This document shows positions 1 to 6,127 of a stretch of DNA of 12,636 nucleotides, piece after piece. A program made the position numbers and the translations under genes. The stretch covers positions 1,676 to 14,311 of the forward strand of contig PLYX01000264.1 in the NCBI GenBank assembly GCA_003151895.1. The letters are read 5' to 3'. The stretch is from Solirubrobacterales bacterium (GTDB lineage: Bacteria > Actinomycetota > Thermoleophilia > Solirubrobacterales > Solirubrobacteraceae). Each line of letters opens with the position of its first letter. Position 1 is the first letter of the stretch. The notes beneath the pieces are model-generated. The model saw only the letters and a list, made by a program, of their open reading frames with translations, was not told the origin of the DNA and did not search any database.

Positions 1-95
1 ATGAAGCGGCGCATCTTGGGGTTCCAGCGGCGCGTCTGATGGCCGAAATGGACTCCGGCCTCCAGCAGGTCCGCGATTCCTACTTGGGTCGTCAC
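1..95 (-). CDS. rpsB: 30S ribosomal protein S2, N-terminal fragment (runs off the window)
   Basis: Only the first 31 codons are present; the gene continues past base 1. The GTG at 95-93 opens a peptide beginning MTTQVGIADLLEAGVHFGH and continuing QTRRWNPKMRRF. The LLEAGVHFGHQTRRWNPKM stretch is the signature N-terminus of ribosomal protein S2, which binds the 30S subunit and helps recruit S1 and mRNA. The GTG start is supported by an AAAGGGAG ribosome binding site (complement of 101-108) five bases upstream, and by nothing further upstream resembling S2. It follows the rluD-type gene after a 212-base gap, so it probably begins a new unit, commonly rpsB-tsf, although tsf is not visible. Identity is near certain; only the downstream extent is unknown. 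Confidence 0.95.
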   Translation of the reverse strand, partial: MTTQVGIADLLEAGVHFGHQTRRWNPKMRRF

Positions 96-100
96 GGGTG

Positions 101-108
101 CTCCCTTT
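101..108 (-). promoter_or_regulatory. Ribosome binding site of rpsB
   Basis: On the minus strand this reads AAAGGGAG, five bases before the GTG start at 95. It decides that start: the downstream protein begins exactly where ribosomal protein S2 homologues begin. Confidence 0.8.
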
Positions 109-132
109 ATGTCATCTGGTTAGATCCAGGCG

Positions 133-158
133 GTGCGTCGCGGACCCGAAGGGCGCAC
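133..158 (-). promoter_or_regulatory. Possible stem-loop in the rpsB 5' leader
   Basis: As minus-strand RNA this is GUGCG-CCC-UUC-GGG-(7-base bulge)-CGCAC: a 5-bp outer stem stacked on a 3-bp inner stem. It lies about 38 bases before the rpsB start. Ribosomal-protein mRNAs are often autoregulated through leader structures, so a role is possible, but in such GC-rich DNA a fold of this size can arise by chance. Confidence 0.25.
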
Positions 159-307
159 TTGGAGGGCGTCGATCGGGCAGGGCCGCGTTGCGCAGTCGCA
201 CGGCGTCAGGTTGGGTACGACCGCCCAGGATACCCGAAGGCGGCTGGCGCGGCGTGGGCATCCACGGCCCGACCGCCCAATCGCGCCATCTCCCTCTCGA
301 CAGACCG

Positions 308-1006
308 CTACCGGCCGGGGTCGCCTTCGGCGCGCTGCAACGCCTGGCGCAGGTCGGGTGGGAGCGGCGAGCTGACATCGACCAGCTCGCCGGTGATCGG
401 GTGGGGAAAGGCGAGACGGGTGGCATGCAGGAACTGCCGTGTCAAGCCGAGCGTGCCGGGGGCGCCGTACTCGGGGTCGCCGCACACAGGGTGGTCGATG
501 GCCTGCAGGTGAACGCGAATCTGGTGGGTGCGTCCGGTGTCGAGGCGCAGGCGCAGGAGCGACACTCCGCGCAGGGAGCGCTCGAGCGTGAAGTGGGTGC
601 GGGCCTCGCGGGGAGCGGTGCCGCCGACGGCCATGCGCGTTCGGATGCGCGGGTGGCGCCCGATGGGCGCCTCGATGGTGCCGGTGCGGGCGGGCGGGAG
701 CCCCTCCACGAGCGCCAGGTATTCGCGCTCGATGAGCCGCTCGCGCAACGCGACCTGCAGCAGCCGGTGGGCGTCCTCCGAGCAGGCCACCACGAGCAGG
801 CCCGAGGTGTCGCGGTCGAGCCGGTGGACGATTCCGGGTCGATCCGGATCCCCCCCACCCACACCGCCGGCGGCGGCGCCGGAGAGCAGCTGGGAGAGCG
901 TGCCCTCGCGGTGGCCGCGAGCTGGGTGTACCACCAGGCCCGCGGGCTTGTCGACCACGAGCAGGTGCTCGTCCTGCCATACGATGCTGGGGCGGGTGTC
1001 ACTCAC
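308..1006 (-). CDS. RluA-family 23S rRNA pseudouridine synthase (RluD-type, no S4 domain)
   Basis: The 232-residue protein isomerises uridine to pseudouridine in RNA, most likely in 23S rRNA. It begins with the family block DEHLLVVDKPAGLVVHP (residues 12-28). The catalytic HRLDRDTSG motif follows at 61-69, with Asp64 as the nucleophile, then the RTHQIRVH segment at 159-166 and the GDPEYG turn near 176-181. Actinobacterial RluD/YlyB proteins usually carry an N-terminal S4 RNA-binding domain and run to about 300 residues. Here the catalytic domain starts almost at once and there is no room upstream for S4. The GTG start at 1006 overlaps the lspA stop by 8 bases, which implies translational coupling. 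The lspA-rluD pairing is a classic neighbourhood. Family assignment is firm; the target uridine, and so the exact Rlu name, is not determined. Confidence 0.9.
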   Translation of the reverse strand: MSDTRPSIVWQDEHLLVVDKPAGLVVHPARGHREGTLSQLLSGAAAGGVGGGDPDRPGIVHRLDRDTSGLLVVACSEDAHRLLQVALRERLIEREYLALVEGLPPARTGTIEAPIGRHPRIRTRMAVGGTAPREARTHFTLERSLRGVSLLRLRLDTGRTHQIRVHLQAIDHPVCGDPEYGAPGTLGLTRQFLHATRLAFPHPITGELVDVSSPLPPDLRQALQRAEGDPGR

Positions 1007-1442
1007 GGCTCTCGACGACCAGGAATAGCAGCAGCACGCCGAGAGTGATCGAGACGTCGGCGAGGTTGAAGGGTGGCCAGCCGAGCGGGAACTTGACGAA
1101 GTCGGTGACCGACCCGGCGCGCAAACGGTCGAGGATGTTGCCGAAGGCCCCGCCGAGCAGCATTCCCGTGGGGAGCCAGATCAGGGGCTTGTCGTAATGG
1201 CGGGCGAAGTAGACGACGAGCACGAGCAGGGCAACGCCGACGAGCGCGCTCACCGCCAGGTGGCGACCCGGGAGGAAGCCGAAGGCGACTCCCTGGTTGC
1301 GCGTGTTGACCAGCTGAAGACCGGGCAGCACGCTGCGTGTTTCGCCGGGCACGATCGAGTTGCGCACGGCGGCCTTGGAGAGCTGGTCGAGGAGCACCAC
1401 AGTGCCCATCACCAGCGCTGCCCATATGACTGGGAGACCCAC
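999..1442 (-). CDS. lspA: Lipoprotein signal peptidase (signal peptidase II)
   Basis: This integral membrane aspartyl protease removes the signal peptide from diacylglyceryl-modified prolipoproteins. From the GTG at 1442 the protein is 147 residues. It shows DQLSK at 19-23, NTRNQGVAFG at 46-55, GNILDR at 101-106 (catalytic Asp105), VTDF near 112-115 and FNLADVSI at 125-132 (catalytic Asp129). Four hydrophobic segments fit the usual topology: about 4-18, 62-80, 88-103 and 130-143. A second in-frame GTG at 1451 would add three residues, and a later ATG at 1409 would cut into the first membrane helix. The 1442 start sits behind a G-rich stretch that could act as a ribosome binding site, but the choice is not certain. 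The gene lies just after yggT and overlaps the following pseudouridine synthase by 8 bases. Confidence 0.93.
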   Translation of the reverse strand: MGLPVIWAALVMGTVVLLDQLSKAAVRNSIVPGETRSVLPGLQLVNTRNQGVAFGFLPGRHLAVSALVGVALLVLVVYFARHYDKPLIWLPTGMLLGGAFGNILDRLRAGSVTDFVKFPLGWPPFNLADVSITLGVLLLFLVVESRE

Positions 1443-1483
1443 CCGCCCCACCCGCCGCTCAGAGTCTGGGGTGGGAAGGCGAA

Positions 1484-1789
1484 TCAACCGTGGATCAGGC
1501 TGACGATCACGTTGCCCACGAGCGACAGCACGATGATCGCCACGATCGGGCTGAAGTCGAAGGCGCCGAACATCGGGATGATGCGTCGGAAGATGCGCAG
1601 GTAGGGCTCGCACACGTCGCGCAGGAACGTGAGCACGGCGTCGGTGAGGCGCGAGTAGGGCGGGCGCACGCCGAAGGCGAACAGCAGCTGGGTGACGATG
1701 TAGACGACTATGAGCAGCGTGTACACGTAGATCAGGGTCGACAGGTAGCCGGCGATTTCGGTGCGGGCGCTGGCGAGCATGACGGTCAT
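1484..1789 (-). CDS. yggT: YggT family integral membrane protein
   Basis: This small 101-residue membrane protein of the YggT/YlmG family has two hydrophobic segments, about residues 13-34 and 80-98. Between them is the family-typical stretch with P-Y-S-R, RDVCEPYLRIFRRIIPMFG and DFSPIVA (roughly 49-81). The ATG at 1789 follows a strong GGGAGG ribosome binding site (complement of 1798-1803) eight bases upstream. Longer readings in this frame lack that support and overlap proC. In Gram-positive bacteria and cyanobacteria the gene sits in the sepF cluster and has been tied to cell division, nucleoid or thylakoid organisation, and osmotic tolerance; its molecular activity is not established. Here it lies between proC and lspA, with 61 and about 41 bases of spacing. 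Confidence 0.9.
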   Translation of the reverse strand: MTVMLASARTEIAGYLSTLIYVYTLLIVVYIVTQLLFAFGVRPPYSRLTDAVLTFLRDVCEPYLRIFRRIIPMFGAFDFSPIVAIIVLSLVGNVIVSLIHG

Positions 1790-1850
1790 CGACGATCCTC
1801 CCCGCGATCCGCATCGAGGGATTGCGAGTGGCGCGCCGTGAGACGGAAGG

Positions 1851-2630
1851 TCACTGTTGCGTCCCCTCCCCCAACACTGCGTCGAGGGCATCGCTGAACG
1901 CCGTTCGCACGCCTCCCCGCTCCAAGGCGGCGAGGCCGCGTGCGGTGGCGCCGCCCGGCGAGCTGACCTCACGGCGCACGGCGAGCGTGTCGTAGTTGCG
2001 CCGGCGCAGCAGCTCGGCGGTGCCGGCGAGCGTCTCGGTGACGAGCGCAGACGCCTGCGCGGGCGGGATGCCGCGGCGCACGCCCGCGTCCACCTGCGCC
2101 TCTGCCACGAGCGCAACGTAGGCGGGGGCGCACGACATCAAGCCCATGGCGACATCCACGAGCGCATCGTCGAGGGGGACAAGCGTGCCGAGCTCGGCGA
2201 ACAGCCCGCGCACCTGCGCGTCGACGGTGTCGCCTCTGCCCAGAGTGGCCTCGCGCTTGGGGTCGACGGCTTGCACGACCGCCCCGCGGCGCACCTCCGC
2301 CGGGAGCGAGGGCAGGAAGCGGTAGACCGGAATCCCCGGATAAACGTTCTTCAAGGCCGACAGCGGTGTGGCGGCGAGGATCGAGGCGACGGCCTTGGCG
2401 GCTGGGGCCACCTCGTCGGCAACGGCCCCCAGTTGGGCCGGCTTGTGGCAGAGCACCACCAGATCCGCGCGCGAGGCCACCTCGGCGTTCGAGCTGAGCG
2501 CCTCTCCCCCAAGCTCGCCCGCCAGCGCCTCGGCGCGCTCGGCGAGCGGGTCGAAGCAGAGCACGGGTCTCCCCCACCCGCGCGCCATGGCGCGCGCCAT
2601 GTTTCCGCAACCAATAAGACCTACGTTCAT
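1851..2630 (-). CDS. proC: Pyrroline-5-carboxylate reductase
   Basis: The 259-residue protein reduces 1-pyrroline-5-carboxylate to L-proline with NAD(P)H, the last step of proline synthesis. An N-terminal Rossmann fold opens with GLIGCGNMARAM (residues 4-15). The C-terminal dimerisation and substrate domain contains SSPGGATARGL (223-233) and LERGGVR (236-242), the conserved C-terminal block of the family. Two normally strong motifs are altered: the MPNTP-type loop reads FLPSLP at 105-110, and GSGPAY reads SCAPAY at 166-171. A GAGG ribosome binding site (complement of 2636-2639) lies five bases before the ATG. The gene follows sepF by 32 bases and probably shares its transcript, an arrangement known in some actinobacteria. 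Family membership is certain. The altered loops leave a small chance that it is a paralogue with a different imine substrate. Confidence 0.88.
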   Translation of the reverse strand: MNVGLIGCGNMARAMARGWGRPVLCFDPLAERAEALAGELGGEALSSNAEVASRADLVVLCHKPAQLGAVADEVAPAAKAVASILAATPLSALKNVYPGIPVYRFLPSLPAEVRRGAVVQAVDPKREATLGRGDTVDAQVRGLFAELGTLVPLDDALVDVAMGLMSCAPAYVALVAEAQVDAGVRRGIPPAQASALVTETLAGTAELLRRRNYDTLAVRREVSSPGGATARGLAALERGGVRTAFSDALDAVLGEGTQQ

Positions 2631-2662
2631 AAGCGCCTCAGGCTACCGGCCCTGTCGGCCAA

Positions 2663-3181
2663 CTAGCTTTGGTTGAAGAAGCCCTTTTCAATCAACCGTG
2701 CGCGCTCCTCGGCCGAGATCTCGACGTTGCGCGGGGTGAGCATGAACACCTTGTCGGCGATCCGCTGCATGCCGCCGTCGAGGGCGTAGGTGAGACCGCT
2801 GGCGAAGTCGATCAGGCGCTTCGAGAGGTCGGTGTCGGCGCCCTGCAGGTTGAGGATCACCGGGATCGACTCCTTGAACTTGTCGGCGATCTGCTGGGCG
2901 TCGTTGAACGACTTCGGGATCACCAGGTGCACGCGCACGTCGCCGTTGCCACGGTTGACGGGGCGCAGCACCGTGGTGGGGCGTCCGCGCGGTTCGTCGT
3001 CGGGAAAGATCTCGTCGAACTCGTCGCGCCGGCGGCGCGGGGAGAGCCGGCGCACGTTGGGCCGCTCGCGATAGCGATCGGCGATCTCCTCCTCGCGGGG
3101 CTCCTCGTCGTAGTCGTCGTGATACTCCTCGGCCAGGCCGAAGTACACGAGAGCGCGGTGCCAGGAGTCGCGAAATGCCAT
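2663..3181 (-). CDS. sepF: Cell division protein SepF
   Basis: This 172-residue cytoplasmic protein tethers FtsZ filaments to the membrane and lines up the septum. The N-terminus, MAFRDSWHRALVYFGLAEEY, looks like the amphipathic membrane-binding helix that starts SepF proteins. An acidic and arginine-rich linker (about 20-75) comes next, then the conserved core from about 80 to 160. The core contains VIPKSFNDAQQIADKFK, VILNLQ, DFASGLTYALDGGM and VFMLTPRNVEIS. Length and layout match actinobacterial SepF. The ATG at 3181 is the only start that includes the helix, but no Shine-Dalgarno sequence lies in front of it; instead a perfect inverted repeat occupies 3192-3208. It follows yggS by 97 bases. 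ftsZ, its partner, is not in this window. Confidence 0.95.
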   Translation of the reverse strand: MAFRDSWHRALVYFGLAEEYHDDYDEEPREEEIADRYRERPNVRRLSPRRRRDEFDEIFPDDEPRGRPTTVLRPVNRGNGDVRVHLVIPKSFNDAQQIADKFKESIPVILNLQGADTDLSKRLIDFASGLTYALDGGMQRIADKVFMLTPRNVEISAEERARLIEKGFFNQS

Positions 3182-3191
3182 TTGTAAAGGG

Positions 3192-3208
3192 CGTTTTCGG
3201 TGAAAACG
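3192..3208 (-). promoter_or_regulatory. Perfect 7-bp inverted repeat just upstream of the sepF start
   Basis: CGTTTTC at 3192-3198 and GAAAACG at 3202-3208 are separated by three bases, giving a hairpin in the sepF leader that ends ten bases before the ATG. An outer AGGG/CCCT pairing could extend it across an internal loop. The arm is AT-richer than its surroundings and lies where a ribosome binding site would be expected. It could be a translational control hairpin or a protein operator; no function is shown. Confidence 0.4.
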
Positions 3209-3278
3209 GGCGTTTCCCTGCTCATGCCGAGCATCCCGCCGCGGCGCGACGAGGGGTTGGGACCCGTGTTCTCCGTCC

Positions 3279-3950
3279 TTAAGCGTACAACCGCGTGCCG
3301 ATTCGCACGATCGTGGCGCCCTCTTGCACCGCCACGGAGAAATCCTGGGTGGTGCCCATCGAGAGCTCTCGCAGGCCGCGCGCGTGGGCCAGGTCGCGCA
3401 GACGGCGAAACCACGGGCGGCTCTGCTCGGGATCCTCAGCGAGCGGCGGCATCGTCATCAGGCCCGCCACGGGCATAGGCGAGCGCGCGATGAAGGCGTC
3501 AAGCTGCTCTGGGACGATGCCGCTCTTGCCGGCATCCCCTGCGAGATTGACCTCTACGAGCACGCGAAGACCGGGGCGGGCGCGATCGGCGTGACGCTCC
3601 AGCTCGCGTAGCGCCGAGTCGCTCGCAAGCGAATGGATGAGACGCACATGCGGCACGATCGAGCGCACGTGTTTGCTCTGAAGCGCGCCGATGAAGTCCC
3701 ACGTGAACAGGTCGCCGTGGGCGGCCACCTTCTCTTGCAGATCCTGGGCGCGGTTCTCTCCGACGAGGGCGATCCCGGCGACCGCCAGCACGGGAAGCTC
3801 CTCGCTGGGGACGTACTTGCCGGCCGCAAGGATCTCCACCTCGCTCGGGTCGCGGCCTGCGAGCTCGGCGGCCGCGGCGACCTCCGCGCGCAGGGCTTCC
3901 AGATTGGCGCGCACCCGTGCCACCTCCAGGCCGTGAATCACCTGGACCAT
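3279..3950 (-). CDS. yggS: YggS/PROSC family pyridoxal phosphate homeostasis protein
   Basis: The 223-residue single-domain TIM-barrel protein binds pyridoxal 5'-phosphate and buffers its cellular level; no enzyme reaction is known for the family. The PLP lysine is Lys45 in EILAAGKY. Other family blocks follow: GENRAQDLQEK at 65-75, WDFIGALQSK at 84-93 (usually WHFIGxLQxNK), HSLASDS at 106-112, VEVNLAGDAGKSG at 132-144 and SMGTTQDFSVAVQEGATIVRIG near 197-218. The ATG at 3950 is preceded by a GGAG four bases upstream, and the protein then begins where homologues do. A longer reading would overlap pgeF and adds no conserved sequence. It sits between pgeF and sepF, the standard Gram-positive order. 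Assignment is firm. Confidence 0.93.
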   Translation of the reverse strand: MVQVIHGLEVARVRANLEALRAEVAAAAELAGRDPSEVEILAAGKYVPSEELPVLAVAGIALVGENRAQDLQEKVAAHGDLFTWDFIGALQSKHVRSIVPHVRLIHSLASDSALRELERHADRARPGLRVLVEVNLAGDAGKSGIVPEQLDAFIARSPMPVAGLMTMPPLAEDPEQSRPWFRRLRDLAHARGLRELSMGTTQDFSVAVQEGATIVRIGTRLYA

Positions 3951-4032
3951 GCGGCTCCAGCGCAGTGACGCACGAAAGAAGCTCGCGGCATGACCACAGG
4001 TGCGGCGGAAGTCACCACAACGGTCTCGCGGC

Positions 4033-4770
4033 TCACTGCGCGATCCATGCCAAGCCCGCCTGGCGCCCGGCACGCGCGCCTTCGCGGCGGTGGGAGAAGA
4101 AGCGCTCGTCACAAATCGTGCACGCCTGCGCATCGCGCACCTGTGTCACACCGGCTGCCAGCAGCCGTTCGTGGGCGATCGCCCGCAGGTCGATCAGGCG
4201 GCCGTTGCGATGCGCGCCGCCGAACGCGCCGTGGACCCCCTCGCCGACCTCGTAGCAGCAGGCGCCCGCGCACGGGCCCACCAGCGCCACCATCTCCCCC
4301 TTGCCGCCGACCTCGCGAAGAGCACGGACACCCTCCTCGAGCACCCCGGCGGCGAGTCCGCGCCAACCGGCGTGCAGGGCGGCTACGGCACCGTCCGCGC
4401 CGAGCACCACGGGGATGCAGTCGGCTGAGAGCACCATTGCGGCCACGGCGGGGGTCGCGACGGCGTGACCGTCCGCCTCGAAGGTGGGTTGCCGCGCGCT
4501 GTCGAGGTGATCGAGCGCGTTCGGCGGGCCGGGCCGCTCGCCGTCTGCGAACACTCGTCCAACAACGGTTCCGTGAACCTGGTAGCCACGCACGAGACGT
4601 CGCACGCCGAGCGCCTCGCGCAACCGTTCACGCGCCTGCGGTCCTTGCCCGGCGTGCTCGCCCCCTACGCTCGACAGATTGCCGTGGGCGCGACCGGTGA
4701 ACAGCGCACGTCCACCCCCTGGCAGCTCGAAGAGCTCAGTGTCGAGCACGCTCGGCGGGGCGACATTCAT
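4033..4770 (-). CDS. pgeF: Peptidoglycan editing factor PgeF (laccase-domain, YfiH family)
   Basis: The 245-residue protein belongs to the DUF152/YfiH multicopper-like family. The E. coli member removes wrongly placed L-serine from peptidoglycan precursors; other members show polyphenol oxidase or purine nucleoside activity. The metal site is intact: His66 in QVHG, Cys118 in SADC and His133 in HAGWRG. GPCAGACCYEVG (165-176) and a C-x-x-C-x-x-x-x-FFSHRR block (207-219) complete the family pattern. The ATG at 4770 lacks a good ribosome binding site, but no better start is visible. In most actinobacteria this gene lies directly after ftsZ; here it follows the CCA-adding enzyme by 58 bases. Coupling to yggS and sepF suggests a cell-envelope role. 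Confidence 0.92.
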   Translation of the reverse strand: MNVAPPSVLDTELFELPGGGRALFTGRAHGNLSSVGGEHAGQGPQARERLREALGVRRLVRGYQVHGTVVGRVFADGERPGPPNALDHLDSARQPTFEADGHAVATPAVAAMVLSADCIPVVLGADGAVAALHAGWRGLAAGVLEEGVRALREVGGKGEMVALVGPCAGACCYEVGEGVHGAFGGAHRNGRLIDLRAIAHERLLAAGVTQVRDAQACTICDERFFSHRREGARAGRQAGLAWIAQ

Positions 4771-4828
4771 GTGCCGAATTCAACCGCAGCGGAGGGGATG
4801 CGGGCGCGGCCGATGTGGCCGGAGCTGC

Positions 4829-6118
4829 TCATATCCTCGCTTCGAGCGCGGCTCGCAACTCGGCCTCGCGCCCAGGCTCGATCCGTTCTTCGAGAAGCAG
4901 CTTGTAGGACTCTTCCAAGCGCACCCCCACCTCTGGGCCCTCGGGCACTCCCGCGGCGATCAGATCGTCCCCGGTGACCTCCAGGGTGACGTGCCGCCGC
5001 TCGCGGAGCCATTCTTCGACCACCCGCCTCCCGTAGGACCCGGGCCCGTCCTCCATCTCCCGCACCGCCCCGGCGAGCGCAAGCGACTCGACCGGAGTTC
5101 CGACGGTGAGCTCGAGCAGGTCGGCGGTCGTCTCGGTGCAGTCGACCTGGTCGATCGCGAACGCGGCGTTCACGGCGGCCCCGAATACGCGGTCACCGTC
5201 GCGCGCGGGGAGCTCCAGGTCGTGCACGAAGCCGCGCATCGCAAGCTCGGTCTCCTCCTTGTCGAGCTGTGCACACAGCTCGAGCAGAAGCGAGGCGGCT
5301 AGCAATATTCGCGTGGACCCGTCCTCGGGCAATATCTCAAGCGCCGTGCGCACCACGTGCTCGTCGAAGCTCACGCCCGGCTCCCATGCCGTAAACACAC
5401 CCAGGCGGTCGAGCTCGGCGAGCGGCCCCACCGGGTCGGGTTCGGCGAAGGCAAGACGCAGCTCGGCGCCCAGGCGCGGGCCCGAGACCGTTTTCAGCGC
5501 GTCCGCGGCGAGCGCGGCGGCGGCGAGCGCGGCGGTGTGCGGCTCGACCTCGAAGCCCAGACGGGTGGCGTAGCGCACGAGCCGCAGAATCCGTGTGGGA
5601 TCGTCGAGGAAGCTGGCGTCGTGCAATACCCGCAAACGGCGCGCGGCGAGATCGTCGAGCGAGCCCGCCACCGCGCGTACCTGTCCCGGACGCTCCCCGG
5701 CGAGCGCCACCGCGATCGCGTTGACGGTGAAATCGCGGCGTTCGAGGTCCTCCTCGGGTGAGCCCAGGCGGACCACGGGCAGCTCCCCCGGGCAGAGGTA
5801 GCTCTCCGCGCGGATCGTCGCGAGGTCGATGCTCGCGTGAGCCCCCCGCACGACGGCCGTGCCGAAGCGCTCATGCAGCGTCAGCTCCCCGCCGAGCCGC
5901 GCGGCGAGCGAGCCCGCGAGCTGCTCCACGCCGGAGTCGACGATCACGTCCAGCTCGCGTGGCCGGGATCCGAGCATGATGTCGCGCACCGCGCCCCCCA
6001 CCAGCTCGACGCTGCCGCCATGCTCCTTCGCGAGGTCGAGCAACTCGGGCCCGCCGGGCAAGCGGCGCACACGCTCCAGCACCGCGGCGCCGTCGCTCGT
6101 GGGCACGCAGTCGGGCAT
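4829..6118 (-). CDS. CCA-adding / poly(A) polymerase family tRNA nucleotidyltransferase
   Basis: This 429-residue class II nucleotidyltransferase probably builds or repairs the CCA end of tRNAs. The head domain has LVGGAVRDIMLG (39-50), the metal-binding segment ELDVIVD (55-61), ERFGTAVV (83-90), IDLATIRAE (97-105) and RRDFTVNAIA (127-136). A neck/RNA-binding part with DDPTRILRLVRYATRLGFEV (172-191) follows. The C-terminus carries VTGDDLIAAGVPEGPEVG (381-398), typical of the bacterial enzymes. No HD phosphohydrolase motif is seen, although many actinobacterial relatives have one. The first catalytic acid is Glu55 where Asp is usual. The ATG at 6118 directly abuts an AGGAG, so translation may begin at the GTG at 6106 instead. 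It follows hisF by nine bases and is surely co-transcribed. Whether it adds CCA or only part of it cannot be told from sequence. Confidence 0.88.
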   Translation of the reverse strand: MPDCVPTSDGAAVLERVRRLPGGPELLDLAKEHGGSVELVGGAVRDIMLGSRPRELDVIVDSGVEQLAGSLAARLGGELTLHERFGTAVVRGAHASIDLATIRAESYLCPGELPVVRLGSPEEDLERRDFTVNAIAVALAGERPGQVRAVAGSLDDLAARRLRVLHDASFLDDPTRILRLVRYATRLGFEVEPHTAALAAAALAADALKTVSGPRLGAELRLAFAEPDPVGPLAELDRLGVFTAWEPGVSFDEHVVRTALEILPEDGSTRILLAASLLLELCAQLDKEETELAMRGFVHDLELPARDGDRVFGAAVNAAFAIDQVDCTETTADLLELTVGTPVESLALAGAVREMEDGPGSYGRRVVEEWLRERRHVTLEVTGDDLIAAGVPEGPEVGVRLEESYKLLLEERIEPGREAELRAALEARI

Positions 6119-6127
6119 CTCCTGCGC

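Larger units (their letters stand above)
96..307 (-). other. Intergenic leader region between the rluD-type gene and rpsB
   Basis: This 212-base stretch is the longest non-coding gap in the window. It holds no convincing ORF, tRNA or terminator with a U-tract. Several small inverted repeats can be seen: cgtgg/ccacg at 253-257 and 262-266; gggta/taccc at 213-217 and 231-235; and a bipartite one, gtgcg at 133-137 with cgcac at 154-158, enclosing ccc-gaa-ggg at 145-153. A TATCCT hexamer (complement of 227-232) could be a -10 box, but no matching -35 is present. It probably contains the rpsB promoter and a structured 5' leader. Neither can be assigned with confidence from sequence alone. Confidence 0.5.

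Noticed and set aside
227..232. TATCCT as a -10 promoter box for rpsB
   Set aside because: No acceptable -35 hexamer at 16-18 bases, so it is mentioned in the leader entry but not called as a promoter.
253..266. Hairpin cgtgg/ccacg as a terminator after the rluD-type gene
   Set aside because: The stem is only 5 bp and no U-tract follows on the minus strand.
1484..2116. A longer start for the YggT frame, to 2116
   Set aside because: The added residues are Arg/Ala-rich, overlap proC and lack conservation. The ATG at 1789 has a good ribosome binding site and fits the family length.
3279..4133. A longer start for yggS, to 4133
   Set aside because: It would overlap the end of pgeF and adds no family sequence. 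The ATG at 3950 begins the protein where homologues begin.
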